A stretch of 64,000 nucleotides of DNA from the NCBI GenBank assembly GCA_964651475.1, contig CAZYXV010000003.1, positions 62,001 to 126,000 of the forward strand, in the 5' to 3' direction. This DNA is from JBGSMF01 sp964651475. GTDB lineage: Bacteria; Chloroflexota; Anaerolineae; Fen-1058. Under the pieces are notes generated by a model. That model searched no databases. It saw only the letters and a program-made list of their open reading frames with translations, and had not been told where the DNA came from. Positions 35,466-42,677 of the stretch are shown here, piece after piece. Numbering within the stretch: the first letter of the stretch is position 1; every line of letters begins with the position of its first letter. The position numbers and the translations under genes are program-made.

Positions 35466-37809
35466 GCGCGTCCAACAGCAGTTTTCGCGCGCGCTCGTAC
35501 AGCCCGGCACAGTCGCCAGGCGGCGCATCCGGATCGTCCGACACGCCCCAGGCCCGGCAAAAGCCGCCGCACAGGTAGCGTAACGCGCACGAGCGGCACT
35601 GCTGGTTGCTGTCCACGGTGACAGCGCGGTAGGCGTCGTTGCGCTTCAGCGCCTCCGTCAACCCGCCATCCAGGGCGTTGCCCAGGCGATGGCGTTCCCC
35701 CATCAGGGCATAGCAGGGGAAACAATCCCCGTCCGGTGCGATGTACAGATTCATTCCTAACCCGCACGTGGCGACAGGGCGGGGACTCTGGACGAGCGCC
35801 TGGGCGCCGTCGTCGTCGAGCGAGCTGTAGAACTCGGCCGCCAGCCCACTGGGGGGGACAAGCCCACTGGCGGCGGCCCGGCCGAGCGGCAGGACGGGCT
35901 TGAAGCGCACCGAAATGCCCAGTTCCTGGCCCAGTTTGCGCACTGCCTCGCCTGCTGGCCCGCCGACCTGGGCCGCCGGCAGCACAGCCGTGATGCTCAC
36001 AGCGGTGGAAGGGGATTCAGCCAGCAGCGTCCGCAAGTTGGGAACGGTGCGCGCCCAAGTCCCGGCCCCGCGCCGGGCATCGTGCGCAACCTCGTCTCCA
36101 TCCAGGCTGACCACGACCTGGTCGGTGCTGTAAGCCAGGCGCTCTAACAGCGCGGGATGGAGAGGGTAGGCCAGGTTGGTGCGCAACACCGTTTGCAGCG
36201 GCTTAACCTCCTGGCGCAATGCCGACAACGCCTCTAACAGCGCGTCGCGCTGAGGATGCGCCAACGGCTCGCCGCCGGTGATGATGGCCTTGCGGAAGCC
36301 GGCCGCGGCTGCCGCGCGCACCAGGCGCGTCGCATCGTCCACTGTCATCGTTGGCCCGGTCTGCCCTGGGCCGGCGGAGGCATAGCAGTGGGTGCAGGCC
36401 AGGTTGCAGGTGTAGGTGACGTGGAGGTAGGCATTGAGCAGCCCTTCCCGCGACTGCCCGTCGAGCCGGTTGCGCAGCGCCGCCAGGCTGCCCAGAGCGA
36501 GGTCGGGGCGGGTGATCAGCCCGGCGCGATCTAGCTTGTGCAGCGCCTCTTCCGGCGTCGGACTGACCGCCAGAGCGACGGCGGCCGCCATCTCGCGCGC
36601 CCGCGCCGCGACCTTTTGCGGATGCGGTCCGCCGCGCATCACTTGGAGGAGCGTCCCCTTGCGCAGCAGGCCACGGCCATCCATCCCCTCGCGGACTACC
36701 GCTTCCAGGTTTTCGTCCGCGAAGACTTCGGTCAGGGCGCGGTCGGTGATGTGGGAAAAGACTTGCCGGTAGGCCAGGCAGTGAGGATCGCGGCGGTCCG
36801 TCCCGGCAGCGACGGCGTTGTAGGCGCAGCCGCCCCGGCAGTAGTTAAAGTGGGGACAGTCGCCGCAGTCCTGGTGTACTTGCAGCTCGCGCTGGCGCAG
36901 GCGCTGCCAGGCGGGTGACTGCGCAAGCGTCTCCAGCGTGGGCGTCTCCTGCACAAAGCCGAGCCGCCATTCGGGGTGATGCGCAAAGCGGTTGCAGGAG
37001 TAAATGCCGCCGTCGGGAGCGATAGCCAGATAATCACCCAGGCAATCGCAGAAGGTGCAGATGCCGCCCTCACCGGCCGAGATGCCCCGCGCCATCGCGT
37101 CAAAGGTCGAGATGCGCGCCTGCGCGATGTGGGCGAGGTAATAGTCGAACAATGCCGTGAATAACGTGGCATGTTCTGACGGCGAGAGGGACAGCGCGTC
37201 ATCGGGAGCATTACCCAGCGTGCAGACCGCCTCGTGCACACTAAAGGCAAGGCCCGCGCGCGCAAAAAAGTCAAATATCTCGCGATAGTGGGGCGCCGAG
37301 CGCCGAGTAAAGGTACAGATCACGCCGACGTCCATGCCGTGACGGTGCGCGGTCTCGATCCCCGCCATCGTCCGGGCGAAATAGCTCTCCCCGCGCTGCG
37401 CGTCGTTGAGCGCCTCGGGACCATCCAGGCTGGCGCCAAGTGCGACGCCGCACTCCTTGAGCAGGGCGCAGGTCGGATCGTCCAGCAGCCACAGGTTGGA
37501 CTGCATCCCCAGGCTGAGCTGGTCGCCAAAGCGTCCGCGCAGGAGGGGCAGAGTGCGCTCGTACCACGCCCTCCCGACCAGAAGCGGCTCGCCGCCGTGA
37601 AACGTCAGCCCGAGGCGCTGCGGGGCCGGCGTGGTGGCGGCGAGCCAGTCCAGCGCGGCGTCGAACACCTGCGGCGACATTGCCGGGCCGCGGTTGGGGC
37701 CAAAGCAGTAGGCGCAGCGCGCCTGGCACGCCAGCGAGGGCAAGAGCATCACGTGCCGCTTGGAGGTTTGGGAGGATGAATGCGGCCGGTCGGAACATTC
37801 ACAAAACAC
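35416..37809 (-). CDS. Tandem radical SAM/SPASM protein (two rSAM and two SPASM modules)
   Basis: A 797-aa protein with two complete radical SAM units. Unit 1: cluster motif CQARCAYC (C28, C32, C35), then the anSME/SPASM-type LTFHGGEPLL, then a SPASM domain (CTFCDCLGDYLAIAPDGG and CGDCPHFNYCRGGC). Unit 2: CNLACTHC (C468, C472, C475), ITGGEPLAHP, then a second SPASM (CGLGMNLYIAPDGDC and CRSCALRYLCGGFC). Enzymes with this build usually modify peptides or proteins. The start is GTG at 37809 with GGAG 7 nt upstream, overlapping the ATPase gene by 11 bp; the open frame further upstream is a shadow of that gene. It is the last gene of the HEAT-protein operon, which suggests that the HEAT proteins' tails are its substrate. 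Confidence 0.9.
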   Translation of the reverse strand: MFCECSDRPHSSSQTSKRHVMLLPSLACQARCAYCFGPNRGPAMSPQVFDAALDWLAATTPAPQRLGLTFHGGEPLLVGRAWYERTLPLLRGRFGDQLSLGMQSNLWLLDDPTCALLKECGVALGASLDGPEALNDAQRGESYFARTMAGIETAHRHGMDVGVICTFTRRSAPHYREIFDFFARAGLAFSVHEAVCTLGNAPDDALSLSPSEHATLFTALFDYYLAHIAQARISTFDAMARGISAGEGGICTFCDCLGDYLAIAPDGGIYSCNRFAHHPEWRLGFVQETPTLETLAQSPAWQRLRQRELQVHQDCGDCPHFNYCRGGCAYNAVAAGTDRRDPHCLAYRQVFSHITDRALTEVFADENLEAVVREGMDGRGLLRKGTLLQVMRGGPHPQKVAARAREMAAAVALAVSPTPEEALHKLDRAGLITRPDLALGSLAALRNRLDGQSREGLLNAYLHVTYTCNLACTHCYASAGPGQTGPTMTVDDATRLVRAAAAAGFRKAIITGGEPLAHPQRDALLEALSALRQEVKPLQTVLRTNLAYPLHPALLERLAYSTDQVVVSLDGDEVAHDARRGAGTWARTVPNLRTLLAESPSTAVSITAVLPAAQVGGPAGEAVRKLGQELGISVRFKPVLPLGRAAASGLVPPSGLAAEFYSSLDDDGAQALVQSPRPVATCGLGMNLYIAPDGDCFPCYALMGERHRLGNALDGGLTEALKRNDAYRAVTVDSNQQCRSCALRYLCGGFCRAWGVSDDPDAPPGDCAGLYERARKLLLDALNALGVSQERRSALVF

Positions 37810-38392
37810 AATAGCGCTCCAAAATGGCCCGGGCAGCGGCGGACTTGGCCGGCCAATCACGCCCAGCGTTATCCAGGCGGTGATAGTGCGGATGGTCGCC
37901 CCAGACCTGCTCCAACAACCGGTCGAGCCGGATGGCGTCGGCGGGTTGTTCGGGGCGGTGCGCGTCCGGCCAGCGGCAGTAATAGTCGGCAGCGCCGTCG
38001 GCGGCGGTGACCAGGTGAATGACGGCGCGGTAGCGGTCATAGAGCGCTGGGCGACTGACGCCCATAAAGGCGTAGAACTCGTCTTCCGGCCAGCCCCGGT
38101 CAAGCCAGTAGGCCAGCGGGTCGAGCGCGCCGCGGTGGCAGAGCACCAGGCGGGGGTCTTCCGGGCCGAGGGCGCGCGCCAGCCCGTCTTCCAGCGCCAG
38201 TTGCAGGTGCACCATCACGCGCTGGAACAGCCGCTCGCAGGGGGAAATGTGGATGTCGCGCATCAGAAAGATGGCTTCGGGCAGCGCGGCGAAACGGCCG
38301 GCCCAGGCCGGGTCGCGCGACAGATCTTCGATCAGCGCCGTCTTGCCGCCGCCAGGGCCGCCGGTGAGGACGATGGCAGGCTGTGTGCTCAT
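37799..38392 (-). CDS. P-loop ATPase/kinase-like protein (AAA family)
   Basis: A 197-aa single-domain protein. Walker A is LTGGPGGGKTALIEDL (about residues 9-24). A Walker B-like segment is LVLCHRGALDPLAYWLDRG (about 104-122), and FMRDI-like and RYRAVIHLVTAADGAADYY follow, a pattern seen in AAA_28-type nucleoside or small-molecule kinases. Its ATG overlaps the stop of the upstream HEAT-repeat gene (ATGA), and it overlaps the radical SAM gene by 11 bp at its end, so the three are translationally coupled. It may phosphorylate or remodel the HEAT protein, or supply energy for the modification. Exact activity is unknown. Confidence 0.82.
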   Translation of the reverse strand: MSTQPAIVLTGGPGGGKTALIEDLSRDPAWAGRFAALPEAIFLMRDIHISPCERLFQRVMVHLQLALEDGLARALGPEDPRLVLCHRGALDPLAYWLDRGWPEDEFYAFMGVSRPALYDRYRAVIHLVTAADGAADYYCRWPDAHRPEQPADAIRLDRLLEQVWGDHPHYHRLDNAGRDWPAKSAAARAILERYCVL

Positions 38393-40386
38393 AGCGGGAA
38401 ATCTACACCAATGCCTGTGTCTGAATGCTCACCACGCTGGTCAGTATGATCACGATCACCCCAGTTATAGTCCTTATGTACCGCCATGCTCCCGCACAAT
38501 TCGTCAGTATGCGAGCTGGCGCTATAATCCGTATGATGTGTACTATTGTCCTGATGACGTTCGACAATCACTCCTCGTTGAGCTAGAATTAGCTGTTTTT
38601 GCTTATCGTCAATTTGGCTCAACTTGTAGATGTTTACCAATGCCAGAGCGGCTGTCTTGCGCATAGCTATATTCGAGTTTTTGAGCGCCGCAATGAGCGG
38701 CCCTACGGCGCGGGCATCGCCCAACCTGCCCAGCGCATCCACTACCGCCTTGTGTACTTGCGTATCGCTATCCTTGAGTGCCACAATGAGCGGGTCCACA
38801 GCGCGCGCGTCGCCAATCTGCCCCAGCGCATCCGCTGCCGCCCAACGCACACTTTTCTCGCTATCTTCGAGCGCGGCGATAAGCGCCTCCACAGCACGAG
38901 CGTCGCCAACCCTCTCTAACACAAGCGCCGCCGCAACACGTACCTCCCACGCGCTATCTTTGAGCGCGGCGAGGAGCGGTTCCACGGCGCGGGCATCGCC
39001 AATCCGCACCAGTGCAAACGTCGCCGCCTCACGCGCCTCCCCATCGCAGTTCTTAAGCGCAGCGACGAGTGGTTCCACGGCACGGGTGCCAATCTGTTCT
39101 AGTGCATCCAACACCGCCTCGAGCACCTCCCATTCGCAGTTCTTGCATATGGCGATGAGCGACTTCACGGCGGGTGCGCCAATCATCACACACTTATTCC
39201 ATTGTCCCTTCGTAGCCCAGTATGCTGCACCTGCCTCGCCTCGATCTGGCTTCCAGCCGAGTGTATCTAGTGCATCCACTACTGCCTTGCGTACATTCTC
39301 CTCGCTATCCTCGAGCGCGGCGATGAGCGGCTCCAAGGCACAGGCGTCACCAAGTTGCCCTAGCACGTTTGCTGCCACTGTGCGCATGTTCCCATCACTA
39401 TCTTTGAGCGCAGCGGCGAGCGGCGTCACGGCAGGCCCGCCAATCTGTCCCAGCGCATCCACTATCGCCTCGTGTACTTGCGTATCGCTATCCTTGAGCG
39501 CCGCAATGAGCGGCTCCAAGGCGCGGGCGTCGCCAACCTGTCCCAATGCCCCCGCCGCGACAGAGCGTGCATCCTCGTTCCAACCCTTGAGCGCGACGAT
39601 GAGTGGCTCAACGGCAGGCGTGCCGATCTGCCCTAGCGCCTTCCCCGCCGCTTGGCGCACCCCAACCTCTCTATCCCCAAGCATGGCGATGAGCGGTTGG
39701 ACGGCGCGGGCGTCGCCAATCTGTCCCAATGCACCCGCCGCGACAGAGCGTGCATCCTCGTTCCAACCCTTGAGCGCGACGATGAGTGGCTCAACGGCAG
39801 GCGTGCCGATCTGCCCTAGCGCCTTCCCCGCCGCTTGGCGCACCCCTCCCTCTCTATCCCCAAGCACAGCGATGAGCGGTTGGACAGCACGTGCATCACC
39901 AAGCTGCCCCAGCGCTCCCCCCGCCGCCTCGCGCACATCCGAGTGGTTATCCTTGAGCGCAGCGATGAGCGGCTCGAAGGCTAGTGCGCCAATTGCCACA
40001 CATTCATTCCATTGCCGCTTTACAATCCAGTAGGCTATCCCAGTCTCGTCCTGCTCAGGTTTCCAACCAAGTTTGTCCAGTGCACTTGCCGCCGCTTGGC
40101 GCACACCCTGAACATTATCCTTGAGTGTGGTGATGAGCGACTCTACGGCACCGGCATCGCCGATCTGCCCCAGCGCATCTGCCGCCGCTTGGCGCACCCC
40201 CTCCCAGTCACCCTTGAGCACGGCAATGAGCGGCTCCATGGCAGTGGCATCGCCAATCTGCCCCAGTGCCCCCGCCGCTGCCTTGCGCACACCGGCATCT
40301 TTCTGGTAACCCAACGCCTTGATCAGGCCCTTGACGTCCCGCTTGGCCTTTAGCTTTTCCACGTTGGGTGGCCCGAACAGTCCCAT
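38389..40386 (-). CDS. HEAT-repeat protein with His-x-Asp-rich C-terminal tail (candidate modified substrate)
   Basis: A 665-aa protein of about 18 HEAT/PBS-lyase repeats (consensus GDARAVEPLIAALKDSD). Twice a variant module interrupts them (LGWKPEQDETGIAYWIVKRQ and LGWKPDRGEAGAAYW). The last 55 residues are not HEAT-like: they hold six H-x-D triplets (HQD, HTD, HTD, HKD, HTD, HSD) with Ser/Thr/Asn and end GIGVDFPL. The paralogue at 40563 has the same kind of tail ending GIGLDFPL. AAGGAG precedes the ATG. The stop codon overlaps the ATPase start, followed by the tandem radical SAM gene. The HEAT solenoid would act as a leader or scaffold and the tail as the site of modification; this is inference. 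Confidence 0.85.
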   Translation of the reverse strand: MGLFGPPNVEKLKAKRDVKGLIKALGYQKDAGVRKAAAGALGQIGDATAMEPLIAVLKGDWEGVRQAAADALGQIGDAGAVESLITTLKDNVQGVRQAAASALDKLGWKPEQDETGIAYWIVKRQWNECVAIGALAFEPLIAALKDNHSDVREAAGGALGQLGDARAVQPLIAVLGDREGGVRQAAGKALGQIGTPAVEPLIVALKGWNEDARSVAAGALGQIGDARAVQPLIAMLGDREVGVRQAAGKALGQIGTPAVEPLIVALKGWNEDARSVAAGALGQVGDARALEPLIAALKDSDTQVHEAIVDALGQIGGPAVTPLAAALKDSDGNMRTVAANVLGQLGDACALEPLIAALEDSEENVRKAVVDALDTLGWKPDRGEAGAAYWATKGQWNKCVMIGAPAVKSLIAICKNCEWEVLEAVLDALEQIGTRAVEPLVAALKNCDGEAREAATFALVRIGDARAVEPLLAALKDSAWEVRVAAALVLERVGDARAVEALIAALEDSEKSVRWAAADALGQIGDARAVDPLIVALKDSDTQVHKAVVDALGRLGDARAVGPLIAALKNSNIAMRKTAALALVNIYKLSQIDDKQKQLILAQRGVIVERHQDNSTHHTDYSASSHTDELCGSMAVHKDYNWGDRDHTDQRGEHSDTGIGVDFPL
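39526..39891 (-). repeat. 183-bp tandem duplication within the HEAT gene
   Basis: Two adjacent 183-bp units, nearly identical in DNA, encode two copies of a 61-residue block containing GTPAVEPLIVALKGWNEDAR. The near identity shows a recent in-frame expansion of the solenoid. Confidence 0.75.
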
Positions 40387-40481
40387 GGTTTATGCTCCTT
40401 TCATTCATCAGACTGCACAGGTTTATTTGCTTGCGCTTCGCCCCTCTTCCGGCGCGAGAAACAAAACAGCCAGTCACGCAT
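40387..40481 (-). promoter_or_regulatory. Conserved leader upstream of HEAT gene 1, copy of the one at 42372
   Basis: About 95 bp directly upstream of this HEAT gene match the sequence upstream of the paralogue (42372-42465), including GTGACTGGCTGTTTTGTTTC and GCGAAGCGCAAG on the minus strand. The leader was duplicated with the gene and has been kept, so it probably contains the promoter or a regulatory site. Confidence 0.5.
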
Positions 40482-40562
40482 ACTGGGGCGACAGGTCAAG
40501 CGCCAAAAGGCTCGGCGTGGACGATAGCTGGCAGTGCCCTGCGTGCGTGCAATGTGATCTGA

Positions 40563-42371
40563 CTAGAGCGGAAAATCCAGGCCGATACCAGAGTCATCAT
40601 GGGAATCGCTATGGGCCCCACCAGCTATGTCCGTATGTTCATCGGAATGTTTCGTGGTGATGATACTTTGTTGTTCCAGAATACGGCGCTTGAGTGCTTT
40701 GTCGAGTTGACCTGCCTGATAGACCTTGACCAGCGCACCTGCCGCCGCCTGGCGCACTTCCTTGCGGCCATCCTTGAGCGCGGCAACGAGCGGCTCTACG
40801 GCGCGAGTGTCGCCAAGCTGCCCCAACGCATCCACCGCCGCCGCCGCCGCCGCCTGGCTCACCCTCCCCTCGTTATCCTTGAGCGCGGCGATGAGCGGCT
40901 CTACGGCGCGCGCGTCGCCAAGCTGCCCCAGCGCCCCCGCCGCCGCCTTGCGCACACCCAGTTCGCCACGCTTGAGCATGGCGATGAGCGGCTCCACGGC
41001 AGGCGCGCCAATCGCCACACATTTATCCCATTGCAACCTGGCGATCCAGTAGGCTGCACCCACCTCGTCTTGGCCCGGCTTCCAGCCAAGTTTGTCCAGC
41101 GCACCTGCTGCCGCCTCGCGCACATCCTTGAAGCGATCCTTGAGCGTGGCGATGAGCGGCTCTACGGCGCGCGCGTCGCCAATCTGCCCCAGCGCACCCG
41201 CCGCCGCCTTGCGCACACTATCCCAGCTACTCTTGAGCGCGGCGATGAGCGGCTCCACCGCGCGCGCGTCGCCAATCTGTCCCAGCGCATCCGCCGCCCA
41301 ACTGCCACTCTTGAGCGCGGCGACGAGCGGCTCCACCGCGCGCGCGTCGCCAATCCGCCCCAGCGCAACCGCCGCCGCTGGGTGCACATGCGGGTTTCTA
41401 TCCTTGAGCGCGGCGATGAGCGGCTCTACGGCGCGCGCGTCGCCAATCCGCCCCAGCGCACTCACTGCCGCCTTGCGCACGTCCTTATCGTCATTCTTGA
41501 GCGCGGCGAGGAGCGGCTCCACCGCGGGCACACCAACCTGCCCCAGTGCACCCGCCGCCTTCTGGCGTACATCCCGGTCGTCACGCTTGAGCGCGGCGAG
41601 GAGCGGCTCCACCGCGCGCGCGCCAATCGCCACACATTGATCCCATTGCGACTTTACAATCCAGTACGCCGCACTCGCCTCGTCCTGGTCAGGTTTCCAA
41701 CCCAGTTTGTCCAGCGCGTCCGCCGCCGCCTCGCCCATACTCTTGTCGCTATCCTTGAGCGCGGCGATGAGCGGCTCCACCGCGCGCACGTCGCCAATCT
41801 GCCCCAGCGCACCCGCCGCCTTCTGGCGTACATCCCGCTCGCCACCCTTGAGCGCGGCGAGGAGCGGCTCCACCGCGCGCGCGCCAATCGCCACACATTG
41901 ATCCCATTGCGACTTTACAATCCAGTACGCCGCACCCACCTCGTCCTGATCAGGCTTCCAACCAAGTTTATCCAGCGCACTTGCTGCCGTCTCGCACGCA
42001 ACCTTGTCCCTATCCTCGAGCGCAGCGATGAGCGGCTCGACAGCGGGAGCGCCCAACCGGCCCAGTGCACCCGCTGCCGCTTCGCGCACGTTACGGACGC
42101 TCTTGAGCGCGGCGATGAGCGGCTCGATAGCGCGAGCATCGCCAATTTGCCCCAGCGCACGCGCTGCTGCCTCACGCACGTCCCAGTCGCTATCATCCTT
42201 GAGCATGACAATGAGCGGCTCCACAGCGAGGGCATCACTCATCTGCCCCAGCGCATCCGCCGCTGCCTTGCGCACGCCGGCCTCCTTCTGGTAGTTCAGC
42301 GCCTTGATCAGGCCCATGATGTCCCGCTTGGCCTTTAGCTTTTCCACGTTGGGGGGGCCGAACAATCCCAT
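40563..42371 (-). CDS. HEAT-repeat protein paralogue with His-x-Asp tail
   Basis: A 602-aa paralogue of the protein at 38389; both begin MGLFGPPNVEKLKAKRD. It has about 16 HEAT repeats (GDARAVEPLIAALKD) and four copies of the variant module LDKLGWKPDQDEVGAAYW, then a 28-residue tail with four H-x-D triplets (HSD, HTD, HSD, HDD) and the ending DSGIGLDFPL. AAGGAGG is spaced 7 nt from the ATG. It is upstream of the HEAT/ATPase/radical SAM operon, 176 bp away on the same strand with its own copy of the leader. The shared tail despite otherwise diverged repeats suggests that the tail is functionally constrained. Confidence 0.85.
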   Translation of the reverse strand: MGLFGPPNVEKLKAKRDIMGLIKALNYQKEAGVRKAAADALGQMSDALAVEPLIVMLKDDSDWDVREAAARALGQIGDARAIEPLIAALKSVRNVREAAAGALGRLGAPAVEPLIAALEDRDKVACETAASALDKLGWKPDQDEVGAAYWIVKSQWDQCVAIGARAVEPLLAALKGGERDVRQKAAGALGQIGDVRAVEPLIAALKDSDKSMGEAAADALDKLGWKPDQDEASAAYWIVKSQWDQCVAIGARAVEPLLAALKRDDRDVRQKAAGALGQVGVPAVEPLLAALKNDDKDVRKAAVSALGRIGDARAVEPLIAALKDRNPHVHPAAAVALGRIGDARAVEPLVAALKSGSWAADALGQIGDARAVEPLIAALKSSWDSVRKAAAGALGQIGDARAVEPLIATLKDRFKDVREAAAGALDKLGWKPGQDEVGAAYWIARLQWDKCVAIGAPAVEPLIAMLKRGELGVRKAAAGALGQLGDARAVEPLIAALKDNEGRVSQAAAAAAVDALGQLGDTRAVEPLVAALKDGRKEVRQAAAGALVKVYQAGQLDKALKRRILEQQSIITTKHSDEHTDIAGGAHSDSHDDSGIGLDFPL

Positions 42372-42465
42372 CGCTTGTCCTCCTTGCGTTTGTCAGATCA
42401 CGCAGGTCTATTCACTTGCGCTTCGCTCTTCTCCCGGCGCAGAAACAAAACAGCCAGTCACGCAC
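42372..42465 (-). promoter_or_regulatory. Conserved leader upstream of HEAT gene 2
   Basis: Partner of the conserved leader at 40387-40481, with the same GTGACTGGCTGTTTTGTTTC core and Shine-Dalgarno region. The remainder of the 306-bp gap to 42677 holds a hairpin (42451-42496) and otherwise no gene that I can support. Confidence 0.5.
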
Positions 42466-42496
42466 CGGGCATTGCGCCCCGTGCAGCGACCGGCTG
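42451..42496. repeat. Imperfect inverted repeat upstream of HEAT gene 2
   Basis: CAGCCAGTCACGCACCGGGC and GCCCCGTGCAGCGACCGGCTG pair with a few mismatches across ATTGC. It overlaps the start of the conserved leader; the copy upstream of HEAT gene 1 has only the left half. Confidence 0.5.
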
Positions 42497-42677
42497 TTAA
42501 TCCTCCAGGCTTTCCTCCCCGACAGACTACAATGATGATGAGGCCGTGATGATGCCATACTCCGATTTATGTGGTTATGATACTACTACTGAGATGATAG
42601 GTCAAGCGCTCCTCAGACCGGCTGAATTCAACAGCAAGTCAACATCTCACGGAGGCTTGCAGAGTGTCTCCATAGGC

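Noticed and set aside
37810..38103. N-terminal extension of the radical SAM frame upstream of 37809
   Set aside because: It lies over the ATPase gene in another frame and has no radical SAM-related sequence; the GTG at 37809 has a good Shine-Dalgarno.
40599..42338. A 579-aa open frame on the plus strand across HEAT gene 2, and a similar 467-aa frame at 38630-40033
   Set aside because: They arise because the HEAT repeats have a biased codon pattern that keeps the opposite strand open; the translations are Arg/Leu- or Ser/Ala-rich nonsense and the minus-strand genes have proper starts and motifs.
38550..42370. CRISPR-like array suggested by regular DNA repeats
   Set aside because: The repeats are in-frame coding HEAT units without unique spacers or nearby cas genes.
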